A stretch of DNA of 64,000 nt from Sphingobacteriales bacterium 46-32 (lineage in GTDB: Bacteria > Bacteroidota > Bacteroidia > Chitinophagales > Chitinophagaceae): assembly GCA_001898485.1 (NCBI GenBank), contig MKTY01000027.1:186001-250000 (forward strand), given 5' to 3'. Position numbers and translations under genes: made by a program. Positions 50,917-60,656 of this stretch are shown in pieces (the first letter of the stretch is position 1; every line of letters begins with the position of its first letter). The notes beneath the pieces were generated by a model. That model was not told the origin of the DNA and did no database searches. It saw nothing but the letters and a program-made list of their open reading frames with translations.

Positions 50917-53055
50917 TCACCCCACTGCCTCTTCCTTCACCTGCTTTCCATATTCTTCCATAAGTTTTTTCTGCAGCTCATATGGCATGGGTTCGTAGGC
51001 TTCAAACTGCATGCTGAATTTGGCGCGGCCCTGTGTAAGCGAACGGAGCGAAGAAGAATAACCTTCCATTTCTGCCAGTGGCACACGTGCCAGTATTTTT
51101 TGAAAATGGCCTTCACTGTCCATTCCTTCCACCATAGCCCGGCGGCTTTGCAGGTCGCCCATAACTGCGCCGGTAAGGTCATCAGGACACAGTACGCTGA
51201 GCCGGTAAACAGGTTCCATGATCAATGGATCGGCCTGTTGAAATGCCTGCCGGAAAGCCTGCAGACCGGCAATTTTGAAGGAGATATCATTGCTGTCTAC
51301 GGGGTGCATTTTACCATCATATACACAAACCCTGATATCGCGGGCATAGGAACCGGTAAGCGGACCATTCTGCATTTTTTCCATAACTCCTTTGAGGATA
51401 GATGGCAGAAAGCGGGTGTCTATAGAACCGCCTACAATGCAATTGAAAAATATCAGTTTACCACCCCAGTCGAGATTGATCTCTTCGCGGCCACGTACTG
51501 AAAGGTCAGCAGGATCAGGTAAGCCTTCGTGCCAGGGTTCAATACGCAGATATACTTCTGCAAACTGGCCGGCCCCACCACTTTGCTTCTTGTGCCGGTA
51601 AGTAGCATCGGCAGCCCGCCTGATTGTTTCGCGGTAGGCAATACGGGGTTTTACAAAACGTACTTCCAGTTTATGATTGTGTTCTATTTTCCATTTGGCA
51701 ACGGCGAGGTGCATATCTCCCTGGCAATGGATCAGCGTTTGTTTTAATTCCGGCGATACCTCTACAAGCAATGTGGGATCTTCTTCGCGCAGTACATGCA
51801 GGGCCTGTGACAGTTTTTCTTCTTCGCCTTTGCGCAGCGGTTCTATTGCTACTGTCATGTTTGGTGCAGGAAAAACGATCGGCTCCAGTTCATACTGCTG
51901 GCCCCGGGCATGCAGTGTATTGTTGACATGCGTATTCCTGAGTTTGAGCGTGGCACCTATGTCTCCGGCTACCAGTTCGTTGACGGCAGTTCGCTTATTG
52001 CCTTCGAGCAAAAACAGCTGACTGAGTTTTTCAATGACACCGGTGGTTTCATTTTCGAGCTCCATGCCGCTTTTGATCGTACCGGAGTAAACTTTAAAGA
52101 AAGAAAGTTCACCGATATGCGGTTCACTCAGTGTTTTATAGATAAAAATACAGGCAGGTCCGGTAGCATCACAGGGCAGTAAGGCTCCTTTCCTGGTGCG
52201 CTGAGCGGGCATTTCGTTGGCGCTCGGACATACATTGTCGATAAAGCCCATCAGTCGGCCGCTACCCATATTGCGTTCGGCACTAAGGCAGAAAAGCGGG
52301 AACAGATCATGCCGGATCATGGCTTTTTTTAAACCGTTTTTCATATCATCTTCATCGAGCTCACCCTGTTCAAAATATTTTTCCATGAGGCTTTCATCAT
52401 TGCTGGCTACAGCTTCTACCAGTTCTTTATGCAGTTCATCTGCTTTGGCCCGCTCTTCGTCCGGTATGGGAAGCTTCTGTGGTTTGCCACCACTATCGGT
52501 GAATTTATAGAGGGTCATGCGGAGTACATCGACAATTTCATGAAAGCCGGCACCGGTCTGGCGCGGGTACTGTACCACTACCACCTTACTGCCGAAATGC
52601 GCTTTGGCTTCACGGACGGTCTTATCAAAGTCGGCATTGTCGTCATCCAGTTTATTGACGGCAAAGATCATGGGTGTTTTAAACTTTTCTGTGTACTCCC
52701 AGATGATATCGGTACCTACTTCGACCCCCATTACGGCATTGAGCAGCATAATGCCGGTATCTCCTACACGGAGAGCAGAGATTACTTCGCCGGCAAAGTC
52801 ATCATAACCGGGTGTGTCGAGAATATTGATTTTATAACCGCGCCAGCGCGTATGAAGCAGTTTGCTGAAAATAGAATTGCCTCGCTCCTGCTCCAGTTCA
52901 TGATAATCGCCGGTAGTATTTCTCTCGGCAATATGACCACGGCGGTTGATGATGCCTGCTTCATAGAGCATACATTCCGCCAAACTGGTCTTGCCGGCGC
53001 CGGCATGGCCCAGCAAGACAATGTTTTTTACATGTGAGGTATCAAACTCTGCCAT
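50917..53055 (-). CDS. EF-G paralogue with an altered GTPase centre
   Basis: 712 aa, all five EF-G domains present by length and order. The P-loop GHAGAGKTS (16-24) and NKLD (134-137) are intact, but switch I reads RGNSI (59-63; EF-G has RGITI) and switch II reads DTPGY (80-84), where the catalytic His of canonical EF-G and EF-Tu (DTPGH) is Tyr. This matches the EF-G-like group, which in Bacteroides thetaiotaomicron includes a paralogue reported to support translation without GTP hydrolysis. The true EF-G (fusA) is expected elsewhere. Followed directly by octamer array A9. Confidence 0.9.
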   Translation of the reverse strand: MAEFDTSHVKNIVLLGHAGAGKTSLAECMLYEAGIINRRGHIAERNTTGDYHELEQERGNSIFSKLLHTRWRGYKINILDTPGYDDFAGEVISALRVGDTGIMLLNAVMGVEVGTDIIWEYTEKFKTPMIFAVNKLDDDNADFDKTVREAKAHFGSKVVVVQYPRQTGAGFHEIVDVLRMTLYKFTDSGGKPQKLPIPDEERAKADELHKELVEAVASNDESLMEKYFEQGELDEDDMKNGLKKAMIRHDLFPLFCLSAERNMGSGRLMGFIDNVCPSANEMPAQRTRKGALLPCDATGPACIFIYKTLSEPHIGELSFFKVYSGTIKSGMELENETTGVIEKLSQLFLLEGNKRTAVNELVAGDIGATLKLRNTHVNNTLHARGQQYELEPIVFPAPNMTVAIEPLRKGEEEKLSQALHVLREEDPTLLVEVSPELKQTLIHCQGDMHLAVAKWKIEHNHKLEVRFVKPRIAYRETIRRAADATYRHKKQSGGAGQFAEVYLRIEPWHEGLPDPADLSVRGREEINLDWGGKLIFFNCIVGGSIDTRFLPSILKGVMEKMQNGPLTGSYARDIRVCVYDGKMHPVDSNDISFKIAGLQAFRQAFQQADPLIMEPVYRLSVLCPDDLTGAVMGDLQSRRAMVEGMDSEGHFQKILARVPLAEMEGYSSSLRSLTQGRAKFSMQFEAYEPMPYELQKKLMEEYGKQVKEEAVG

Positions 53056-53170
53056 AAAAAAAAGTTTTAGGTGAGCAATCGGTTAGATACGGGTACACGA
53101 ATGGCAAGCACAAAAGCCTGGCCATGCGGCCCGGCACAGATGATGCTGCTAAAAAATAAGTACTGAAGTA

Positions 53171-53551
53171 CTAAGGCGTATTGCGGAGAAATGAATTGAA
53201 TTCCTGTCGCAGTTCACCTAATGTTGCATCCAGTCGCTGATACTGATCATAGAGATCTTCGTGCATAGCCATTGTTTCTTCACGCAACTGACCTTTGTGA
53301 GTGGCTTTTTCCATGTCCATCATACGGCAGTGCGTTTTGATAGCCTGTTTGAGATCGTGAATGTTGATGAGCTGAATGTGAAACTGATTCTGGAGATGCT
53401 CTACGTCCTGGAGCTGGTGTTTGGAGAGAGGGAGAAGGGCTGATTCCTGGAGTTTGCTTTTGTCGCGGGTAAATTCTTCCCGAAGCTGACGAAGTGCATC
53501 CCTCCAGGTACTGCACTCCTCTGTGAGCTGTGCGATTTCAACCTGAACCAT
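53171..53551 (-). CDS. small coiled-coil protein
   Basis: 126 aa with no signal peptide. Almost wholly helical and charged, with heptad-like Leu/Gln spacing (ALRQLREEFTRDKSKLQ, DVEHLQNQFHIQLINIHDLKQAIKTH, LYDQYQRLDATLGELRQEFNSFL). No family is recognised. It is the gene upstream of the EF-G paralogue on the same strand (115-base gap) and may be co-transcribed. Gene status is likely from codon pattern but not certain. Confidence 0.65.
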   Translation of the reverse strand: MVQVEIAQLTEECSTWRDALRQLREEFTRDKSKLQESALLPLSKHQLQDVEHLQNQFHIQLINIHDLKQAIKTHCRMMDMEKATHKGQLREETMAMHEDLYDQYQRLDATLGELRQEFNSFLRNTP

Positions 53552-53675
53552 GGGTTTAAAATTTAAGAGTGAAGAATGTTGTTTACTCTTTTTTCCCGGG
53601 TGTTGGATGGTACTCCTAATTTAAAACTCTTTTCCCGGAAATAAATGCATTTTTTCTGCACATTCTTCTGCAACA

Positions 53676-53708
53676 AAGAAAGCCACCGCAGGTGCGATGG
53701 CTTCTTTA
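53676..53708 (-). terminator. terminator of the 53728-54663 gene
   Basis: AAGAAAGCCACCGCA / TGCGATGGCTTCTT, an imperfect 14-bp stem with a T-rich minus-strand tail, 20 bases past the stop. Confidence 0.65.
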
Positions 53709-53727
53709 TACGACTGTCTGAGCTATG

Positions 53728-54663
53728 TTAATGACGGGTTCTTACCCGTGTACGTTTTGTTTTTACTTTGCCTTTGGGACCTTTAACGGTTGTGGTAGTG
53801 CGCGTTGCGGAATTACCGCGCGGTCCGGTGACGGTAGTTTGCCGGCGGGTTACCCGATAATTCTGTACACTGGCCTGGTGCCTGGTACGAACGGTTACAG
53901 AGCTGACACGTACGGGAGCATATATGCTGTGAGCTCTTACTACCCGGCGGGTATGTACCACTACAAAAGGACGGTAATAACGGGCCCGCAGCGGATAATA
54001 CGCATGCCAGGTAAGTGGCCGCCAGGGACGCCACCAGCCGGGATAATGGCGCCAGTACCAGGGCGAAACCCATGGACGATAAGCCGGTGCATATACAAAC
54101 CGTACCGAGGGCCAGAACCATACATTGACAACGAGCCGGCGGGTACCAAATTCATATTCAGGATAAGACGGACCGCCAGCCAGCGATGCTTCGGCCGGGG
54201 AAAGAAAAGCAGCATCTTCGCTTCCGCCATCGGGTTCGATCACCACATTTTCACCATAAATATCTTCATCACCTATAATCTGTATTACAGCCGAGGTATC
54301 GCCGGTACGTTCCAGCTCAATCACCGCTATATCCTGGCTTTCCGTTTCAGATATGGGTACCTGTAAAACAAATACATGTACATCGCCATTGGCCCGATCC
54401 TGTACACGTACATAATCTGTTTCACCGTCTCCGTTAAGGTCAAGATTATTGACCCCGTTTGAAGAGCTGTTGATGCGTTTCTCAAAATCTTCGATGCCCG
54501 AAGATTGCTGAAACATGGCCAGTGCGCCCTGAAGGCTGAACTGGTCGCCAGGCAGACCTGTGCTGTCTATTCCCGAAACGGAGGCAGACTGCCGGGCACT
54601 GGCAGAACCGATACCGGCCAGCAACAGAAGAGCCAGCAGGCGTAAGGAAAGAGTAAATTGCAT
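53728..54663 (-). CDS. secreted Trp/Tyr/Arg-rich protein
   Basis: 311 aa with a signal peptide (LLALLLLAGIGSASA). Region 1 (to about 150) is globular with LDLNGDGETDYVRVQD, a calcium-loop-like motif, and VIQIIGDEDIYGENVV. Region 2 (about 165-225) is rich in Trp, Tyr, Pro and Arg (WFWPSVRFVYAPAYRPWVSPWYWRHYP). The C-terminal part is basic with VRTRH and TTTTVKGPKGKVKTKRT. This layout is widespread in Bacteroidota secreted proteins with unknown role; the Arg/Trp part may contact the cell wall or an acidic surface polymer. Confidence 0.78.
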   Translation of the reverse strand: MQFTLSLRLLALLLLAGIGSASARQSASVSGIDSTGLPGDQFSLQGALAMFQQSSGIEDFEKRINSSSNGVNNLDLNGDGETDYVRVQDRANGDVHVFVLQVPISETESQDIAVIELERTGDTSAVIQIIGDEDIYGENVVIEPDGGSEDAAFLSPAEASLAGGPSYPEYEFGTRRLVVNVWFWPSVRFVYAPAYRPWVSPWYWRHYPGWWRPWRPLTWHAYYPLRARYYRPFVVVHTRRVVRAHSIYAPVRVSSVTVRTRHQASVQNYRVTRRQTTVTGPRGNSATRTTTTVKGPKGKVKTKRTRVRTRH

Positions 54664-54829
54664 AATAGATGTATTAGGGTTTGGAAGCTAGGTGCTTATA
54701 TATCGCTTTACTCTGACTTTTGCAGAAGCTGAAGGTTTACTGGCAGGTGCACTTATTTTTAAAAAGAAATGATTTGACCGGTTGCTCCCTCCTATTGCTG
54801 CCACATTCTGTGTAAATTGCACCTCCCCC

Positions 54830-56863
54830 ATGATTCCACAGGAAACGATACAACAGATTCTGAGCCGCATTGATATTATTGAAATCATTGGCGGATTCGT
54901 AAAACTCAAAAGAAGAGGTTCCAACTATCTGGGCAACTGCCCTTTTCATAACGAGAAGACGCCGTCTTTTACCGTTTCGCCCACCAAGGAAATCTATAAA
55001 TGTTTTGGATGTGGTAAGAGCGGTAATACCATCAGCTTCCTGATGGAACATGAGAAATACAGTTATGTAGATGCATTGAAATGGCTGGCACAGAAGTATG
55101 GAATAGAAATCCAGGAAACATTTGTGAGTGATGAGCAGCGCCAGCAGTACCAGACTGCAGACAGCCTGTATATCATCAACAGTTTTGCCCAGCAATTTTT
55201 TACCCGCTCACTTTTTGAAACCGAAGAGGGACAGGATATCGGCCTTGCCTATTTTAAAGAGCGTGGTTTCAGGGAAGAGATCATTCGCAAATTTCAATTG
55301 GGTTATTCACCCGAAAAGCGTGATGCTTTTACGCGCGAGGCGCTTGCCAAACAGTATAACTCCGAATTGCTGGTAAAGTCAGGCCTTGTAGCCAACCGCA
55401 ACGATCAGCTGATGGATAATTACCGGGGGCGTGTCATCTTTCCGGTACATAATCATAGTGGAAAAATTTTAGGATTCGGCGCCCGTATTCTCAAAAGTAA
55501 TGATCGGGCACCCAAGTATATCAATACACCCGAGAATGAGATCTATGTAAAAAGTAAAATTCTTTATGGATCTTATTTTGCCCGCACAGCCATTGATAAG
55601 GCCGATGAATGTCTGCTGGTAGAAGGATATACGGATGTATTGTCGCTGCACCAGGCCGGTATCGAAAACGTAGTAGCATCCGGCGGCACATCGCTTACCA
55701 TTGATCAGCTAAGGCTGGTAAGAAAATATACCAATAACCTGACGATCATTTATGATGGTGACGCAGCTGGTATAAAAGCGGCCCTGCGCGGGCTTGATAT
55801 GGCACTTGAAGAAGGCCTGCAGGTAAAACTGGTGTTAATTCCGGATAAGGAAGATCCTGACAGCTACGTCAACAAAGTAGGTGCTGCAGCTTTCAGGGAG
55901 TTTGTACAGCGCAACAAAAAAGACTTTATCCTTTTTCAGCTGGAGGTAGCCCTGCGCGATACGGAGGGCGACAGTTCGCGCAAAGCCGATGTAGTAAACC
56001 AGGTGGCAGAAACGATTTCAAAAATCAATAAGGCCGAAGACTTTACCCGGCAGCAGGATTATATTAAGCAATGCGCGGAAATACTGCGTATTGATGAAAG
56101 TGGTCTGCATGCACTGGTCAACAAGTTTATCCGTGACCGTATTGCCACACTGGAGCGTAAACTGCCTTTTGAGGAGGCGCAGCAGCATGCTGATAATGCA
56201 CGCCAGGCAGAGGCCCATAATTATGATGAGTCTACTTTCAACCTCTTATTTAAAGATGAACTGCAGGAACGGGAAGTAGCGCGTGTACTGCTTGAGTACG
56301 GGTTGCTCCGCTGGGACGATAGCAAAAAGATAGCCGATTATATTTTTGAGGAAATGGTGGATGAAAGCCTGATGGATAATCAGGATATCGTGCAGCTTAT
56401 TGCGGCATTCAGGGAACTTTTGCAGCGTGATCCGGCCAATGCAGGGAAAAGTTATTTTATCTATCATCCCGATACCCGTCTCAGTGCGCTGGCAGTTTCG
56501 CTGCTCAATTTTCCCTACGAAGAAAGTGAACACTGGAAGCGTGAATACAGCCAGTCTACCGGTTACCAGCAGGAATTGTTTAAGCAAAGTTATGAAGACT
56601 TTATCCGCACACTGGCCAAAGGGAATGATGAAGAGCTGATGCGTTTTTCGAAGATGGGCGAAGACCGTACACCGGAAATGGTTGTATCGGCCGTAAATTA
56701 CCTGAAGCTGCGAAAGGTGAAACGTATGCTGCTCGAAAATCAGCTCGACATGGAAAAAGAGCATACCGAAGAAGAATATGCCATGCTGCATCAGACGCAT
56801 GAGCATCTTAAAAAAATGGAGATAGAGCTTACCCGGCAAATGGGTACGGTTATTATCCGTTAA
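54830..56863 (+). CDS. dnaG: DNA primase
   Basis: 677 aa from ATG 54830 (MIPQETIQQILSRIDIIE); the frame extends to a TTG at 54782 that has no function. Zinc finger Cys37-His40 ... Cys58-Cys61 (CPFH, CFGC). TOPRIM domain with VEGYTDVLSLHQAG and the metal-binding DGDAAGIKAAL (about residue 310). The C-terminal DnaB-interaction part is present. Makes RNA primers at replication forks. Convergent with the next gene and overlapping it by 4 bases. Confidence 0.97.
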   Translation: MIPQETIQQILSRIDIIEIIGGFVKLKRRGSNYLGNCPFHNEKTPSFTVSPTKEIYKCFGCGKSGNTISFLMEHEKYSYVDALKWLAQKYGIEIQETFVSDEQRQQYQTADSLYIINSFAQQFFTRSLFETEEGQDIGLAYFKERGFREEIIRKFQLGYSPEKRDAFTREALAKQYNSELLVKSGLVANRNDQLMDNYRGRVIFPVHNHSGKILGFGARILKSNDRAPKYINTPENEIYVKSKILYGSYFARTAIDKADECLLVEGYTDVLSLHQAGIENVVASGGTSLTIDQLRLVRKYTNNLTIIYDGDAAGIKAALRGLDMALEEGLQVKLVLIPDKEDPDSYVNKVGAAAFREFVQRNKKDFILFQLEVALRDTEGDSSRKADVVNQVAETISKINKAEDFTRQQDYIKQCAEILRIDESGLHALVNKFIRDRIATLERKLPFEEAQQHADNARQAEAHNYDESTFNLLFKDELQEREVARVLLEYGLLRWDDSKKIADYIFEEMVDESLMDNQDIVQLIAAFRELLQRDPANAGKSYFIYHPDTRLSALAVSLLNFPYEESEHWKREYSQSTGYQQELFKQSYEDFIRTLAKGNDEELMRFSKMGEDRTPEMVVSAVNYLKLRKVKRMLLENQLDMEKEHTEEEYAMLHQTHEHLKKMEIELTRQMGTVIIR

Positions 56864-57399
56864 TCCTTCGCTCCTTCTGTTGCTGCCAGCAGCATATCGC
56901 TGTAGGATACCTGAATAAGATCTTCGTTGCGGATACCCAGTTGCTGCATATAATGCCGGCATTGCTCCAGGAGTTCCGGCTGACCGAGCCCCGCTCCTGT
57001 TCCAATATTGCCGGCTTCTATTTCCATAAATGATCCCAGACCCGGTACTTCATCGATATGGAATTTCACATTGCCGATAAAGTAGATCTCTCTTTTTTTC
57101 TGTACGATTACTTTTATGCCGAGTGATGCGGCGAGTGCGGTTTTTAAACCTGCGGCATCGGGCACTTTTACCAGTTTGAAATCGGAGTTTTTGGGCCCGG
57201 CCTGGTTGGGGCGGTTGTACTGGATCAGGTTGTTTTCGATGCGCCCTTCGCGCAGTTTAAGGCGTCCATTCGGTACCTGGAAATAAGTATCTGTCTGCTC
57301 ATCCACTCCTTTGAATTCGGCTTGTTGTGCGAGCAGGTAATGGCGGATAGCGGCCGGGTCGGTGCAGCGGGCTTTTATTTCAACGTTCAAAAAAGACAT
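56860..57399 (-). CDS. CYTH-domain protein (class IV adenylate cyclase/thiamine triphosphatase-like)
   Basis: 179 aa. The first strand reads VEIKARC (CYTH ExExK-like), followed by DTYFQVPNGRLKLRE, QYNRPNQ, KKREIYFIGNVKFHIDEVPGLGSFMEIEA (basic and acidic residues of the triphosphate tunnel). CYTH enzymes hydrolyse or cyclise triphosphates; the bacterial class IV cyclase, inorganic triphosphatase or ThTPase activity cannot be told apart from sequence. Ends within the dnaG stop on the other strand. Confidence 0.88.
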   Translation of the reverse strand: MSFLNVEIKARCTDPAAIRHYLLAQQAEFKGVDEQTDTYFQVPNGRLKLREGRIENNLIQYNRPNQAGPKNSDFKLVKVPDAAGLKTALAASLGIKVIVQKKREIYFIGNVKFHIDEVPGLGSFMEIEAGNIGTGAGLGQPELLEQCRHYMQQLGIRNEDLIQVSYSDMLLAATEGAKD

Positions 57400-57420
57400 A
57401 GAGGTCTTAATAGAAAGGAA

Positions 57421-57447
57421 AAGGTTTGCCGGTTACCGGCAAACCTT
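57421..57447 (-). terminator. terminator of the 57473-57919 gene
   Basis: Perfect 12-bp stem AAGGTTTGCCGG / CCGGCAAACCTT with a 3-base loop. Confidence 0.75.
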
Positions 57448-57472
57448 CAATACATTTTACGGGTAAGAGCCT

Positions 57473-57919
57473 TTATTCTGCCATGGCTGCTGCCTGGCGT
57501 TTACGGCCTACGGGTGCGTCTTCTGTACGGATGTTTTCACCTTTTACAAAACGCATGGCGCTCCATACATGATCGAGCTCAATACGTTCAATACTTTCAT
57601 AGCCTTCGCAGGTGAGGCGATTCCAACTGCATTCCCGGTTGAGGTCGGTAACGATTTTGGAAGTGGCTTTCGGATAGGCTACCCAGAATTTCGATTCACC
57701 TTTCAGCGAAGGCATTACATCCTTCAGAATCCCGTTGAGCTGATTTTCATTTACGGCGAAAACCAGGGCAAAATCAATCTTCCGGTTCTTTAAAAGCGGA
57801 GTCATGTTTTTGGCGAAGGATAATTTGCTGAATTGTTTCTCGATGCTGGAGGGTAGACCCTGAATTAGAAGATTTTTTTCGTCTGTCAGTTGTAACTTCT
57901 CAAATACTGTTGTTGACAT
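57473..57919 (-). CDS. small cytosolic protein of unknown function
   Basis: 148 aa. KNLLIQGLPSSIEKQFSKLSF at the start, a central MPSLKGESKFWVAYPKATSK, and a C-terminal helix with VWSAMRFV followed by a basic KRQAAAMAE tail. The FWVAYPK block is reminiscent of DUF3052-type proteins, but I cannot confirm it. The gene lies upstream of the CYTH gene on the same strand. Confidence 0.6.
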   Translation of the reverse strand: MSTTVFEKLQLTDEKNLLIQGLPSSIEKQFSKLSFAKNMTPLLKNRKIDFALVFAVNENQLNGILKDVMPSLKGESKFWVAYPKATSKIVTDLNRECSWNRLTCEGYESIERIELDHVWSAMRFVKGENIRTEDAPVGRKRQAAAMAE

Positions 57920-58048
57920 ACTTTAAAACGATTTAAAGGGTTTCTGACAAAGACAGTCGGGTTCAGTGGTGCTGATTGTCAGAGTTCTCATTAGCAGGGA
58001 GTGCAAAGATACGCTTATTTACCGGGAATCATACCCTTTATATAAAGA

Positions 58049-58081
58049 AAATCCCGTCCAGACTGCATTTGAACGGGATTT
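58049..58081 (-). terminator. terminator of the M48 protease gene
   Basis: AAATCCCGT / ACGGGATTT with a 15-base loop and T-rich minus-strand continuation, 22 bases past the stop. Confidence 0.7.
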
Positions 58082-58102
58082 ACATATAAATATCAAGTGT
58101 AG

Positions 58103-58918
58103 TTATTTGCTGCCAACGGGCTTATAGACTTTCAGTGCTTCGGGCATAAATTTTTCCAGTTGTTCTTTACGACGACCTTCCGAAGGGTGTGTGCTTAAGA
58201 ATTCTGGTGGTTTCTGGTCGCCGCCGGCTTTTTCCATCCTGTCCCACAGCGCTATGGCTTCCTGCGGGTTATAGCCGGCCATAGCAGTAAAAAGCAGACC
58301 ATAACGGTCGGCTTCCAGCTCATGTTTGCGGGAAAAAGGCAGCACGCCCAGTACGTTTGAACCAACCCCATAAGCGGTCATAAACAGGTTTTGGGTGGCT
58401 GCGGGCTTATTGGCCAGCGCCACACTAAGGGCCGCTCCCAATCCCTGCTGGGCCATACCCTGGCTCATACGCTGATTGCCGTGTTGCAACAGGGCATGAC
58501 AGACTTCATGGCCCATTACTGCCGCCAGTGCTGCTTCATTCTGTGTTATCGGCAGTAAACCGGTATATACTACAATTTTTCCGCCGGGCATACACCAGGC
58601 ATTTACGGCAGGATCATTAACCAGGTTATATTCCCATTTAAAACCACTCAGTTGGTCGGCCATTCCTTTTTCCTTATAATACGATTCCACCGCTGCAGTG
58701 ATGCGCTGACCAACCCGGCGTACCATTTCGGCATCTTTACTGCCGGTTGTGGCCACTACTTTATTGGAAGAAAGGAATTGCTGATATTCTGTAGTTGCCA
58801 TGGATTGCAATTGCGATTCGGGCAACAGGGTAAACTGGCTTTTACCAGTCAGTGCATTACGGGAGCAGGCTACCAGCAAGGCAGCAGCTGCAAATACGGT
58901 TAAAATAGCTCGGGTCAT
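58103..58918 (-). CDS. M48-family metalloprotease lipoprotein
   Basis: 271 aa from ATG 58918 (MTRAILTVFAAAALLVAC, lipobox LLVAC; the frame extends 10 codons upstream). The Zn motif GHEVCHALLQHGNQR (HExxH) is intact; the later FSRKHELEADRYGLLF has the third ligand Glu, and GGKIVVYTGLLPI is the usual strand before it. Similar envelope M48 proteases (LoiP/YcaL/BepA-like) degrade misfolded outer-membrane proteins. Confidence 0.92.
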   Translation of the reverse strand: MTRAILTVFAAAALLVACSRNALTGKSQFTLLPESQLQSMATTEYQQFLSSNKVVATTGSKDAEMVRRVGQRITAAVESYYKEKGMADQLSGFKWEYNLVNDPAVNAWCMPGGKIVVYTGLLPITQNEAALAAVMGHEVCHALLQHGNQRMSQGMAQQGLGAALSVALANKPAATQNLFMTAYGVGSNVLGVLPFSRKHELEADRYGLLFTAMAGYNPQEAIALWDRMEKAGGDQKPPEFLSTHPSEGRRKEQLEKFMPEALKVYKPVGSK

Positions 58919-59011
58919 GGTTATGCATTTGTGATACAGAGAATCCAATCATTGTACCAGATTTGGTACAATGTGTTTTTACATTCAGAAAGTTAAGACA
59001 TTTTTTGTGCC

Positions 59012-59686
59012 TTATTGGTTGTGTGAGAGGTCAGAATTTTCGCGGCGGCGCTGACGGCGACGATCGCGGTGTTTCAGAATAGGCACCTTACTTTCACTGC
59101 CACGCAGCAGGCGTCCTATATTTTTCTGGTGTGTGAGTACAACCATCAGCGCTACTGCAATGGCAAAGACGCGGTAGGCATGGTTATCGACATTAAAGAC
59201 AACCAGTATAAAAATCGGGAAGGCCACACTGGCCAGAATAGAACTCAGCGATACGAAGCGTGTCAGATATAACACGAGCAGAAATACTCCGGAGCAGCTA
59301 AGCGCTGTCCAGGGCGAGATGCCCACTACGAGTCCGAAAAGAGTGGCCACACCTTTTCCTCCTCTGAAATCGGCCCAGATAGGAAATATATGACCCACCA
59401 CGGCAGCAAGCCCCAGTCCTACCTGCAGGTTTACAAAACGAATATCACTATCTGCATAATCGGGCAGTAACAGCGCCAGCTTTACAGCAACCATGCCTTT
59501 GAGCATATCTGTTACCATCACGATGGTTCCCCATTTGGGACCCAGTACGCGATAGGTATTGGTAGCACCGGCATTGCCGCTACCATATTCACGGATGTCA
59601 ATATTGAAAAAGTGACGGCTTACCCATACAGAAGTGGGAACGCTGCCAATCAGGTAAGCCAGAACTATGAGCAATAGTTCGTTCAT
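59012..59686 (-). CDS. plsY: acyl-phosphate glycerol-3-phosphate acyltransferase
   Basis: 224 aa from ATG 59686 (MNELLLIVLAYLIGSVPTSVW); the frame is open 61 codons further. Five membrane segments and the family motifs GSGNAGATNTYRVLG, GHIFPIWADFRGGKGVAT and the third loop. PlsY makes lysophosphatidic acid from acyl-phosphate, the first step of membrane lipid synthesis. The C-terminus is unusually basic (RDRRRQRRRENSD), which may bind phosphates. It follows prmA by 88 bases on the same strand. Confidence 0.95.
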   Translation of the reverse strand: MNELLLIVLAYLIGSVPTSVWVSRHFFNIDIREYGSGNAGATNTYRVLGPKWGTIVMVTDMLKGMVAVKLALLLPDYADSDIRFVNLQVGLGLAAVVGHIFPIWADFRGGKGVATLFGLVVGISPWTALSCSGVFLLVLYLTRFVSLSSILASVAFPIFILVVFNVDNHAYRVFAIAVALMVVLTHQKNIGRLLRGSESKVPILKHRDRRRQRRRENSDLSHNQ

Positions 59687-59774
59687 AGAACCTTGGGGTT
59701 GAAGTTGAGCAACGAAAATACGGAAAATCTGGAATCCGGGTAACGATTTATTAACATTGCCCGGAGCGCCCTTC

Positions 59775-60587
59775 TTACGAAAAGCTAATACACAGCCAGT
59801 TATCCTTTTCGGAGCGGGCAGTGGGCTGCAGGCCGTGAATGGCGGCAGCCATGTTGATATCGGCTTCATCGGCCAGCAACAGGCCGCTTACCAGCAGCTG
59901 ACCGCCGGGCTTCAGCGCCTGTTTCAGCTTTTGCAGCTGATCGAGGATGATATGTTTATTGATGTTGGCCAGAATAATGTCGTAGAGCGCCTCACCAGTT
60001 ACTACATCGGCCAGCTCAATCTGCACGCTGCCGGCGTTGTTGCGCACAAGATTTTCCTGTGCATTTTCAATAGACCAGGAATCGTTATCTATTCCCTTTA
60101 CTGTCTCCGCGCCCAGCCGGTGAGCCAGTATGGCCAGTACGCCGGTACCTGTGCCGAAATCGAGCACATGGGTATGCTGCCAGGAAATAGCCCGCATGTG
60201 TCGTATCATCAGAAACGTAGTGGCGTGATGACCGGTGCCAAAACTCATCTTGGGAGTGATCACCAGTTCATGCATCACAGAAGCTACCGGTGCATGAAAG
60301 TCGGCACGGATAGCTACAAAATCATCCACCTGTACCGGTTGAAAACTGGATTCCCAAAGCTGGTTCCAGTTAGTTTCTTCAATTGTTTTGCTGCTCCACG
60401 ACAACTGCCACTCGCCGGCCAGTTGTTTCAGCATTTCGCTGTTGAACGCATCGGCGGGAATGAAGGCATGCAGGCTGTTTTCATTTTCTTCAAAGCCGGT
60501 AAATCCCTGTTCACTGAGCAGGGCAATCAGCAGATCCGACTGTTCGGGATTCACCTGTTCAAATATGATCTCTATGTACGTAGCCAT
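59775..60587 (-). CDS. prmA: ribosomal protein L11 methyltransferase
   Basis: 270 aa. The N-terminal domain that positions L11 (MATYIEIIFEQVNPEQ) and the catalytic domain with FGTGHHATT, DFGTGTGVLAI (SAM motif I), LANINKHI and SGLLLADE are intact. PrmA trimethylates L11 at several sites; it is not essential in E. coli. Upstream neighbour of plsY, behind the pnp terminator. Confidence 0.95.
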   Translation of the reverse strand: MATYIEIIFEQVNPEQSDLLIALLSEQGFTGFEENENSLHAFIPADAFNSEMLKQLAGEWQLSWSSKTIEETNWNQLWESSFQPVQVDDFVAIRADFHAPVASVMHELVITPKMSFGTGHHATTFLMIRHMRAISWQHTHVLDFGTGTGVLAILAHRLGAETVKGIDNDSWSIENAQENLVRNNAGSVQIELADVVTGEALYDIILANINKHIILDQLQKLKQALKPGGQLLVSGLLLADEADINMAAAIHGLQPTARSEKDNWLCISFS

Positions 60588-60605
60588 AATTTAAGAAATA
60601 AAAAA

Positions 60606-60630
60606 TAACCCCACTGTTGCAGCGGGGTTA
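60606..60630 (-). terminator. terminator of pnp
   Basis: TAACCCCaCTG / CAGcGGGGTTA with a TTG loop, 27 bases past the pnp stop. Confidence 0.8.
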
Positions 60631-60656
60631 GTATGTTTTGTTAATCAGGATCAGTT

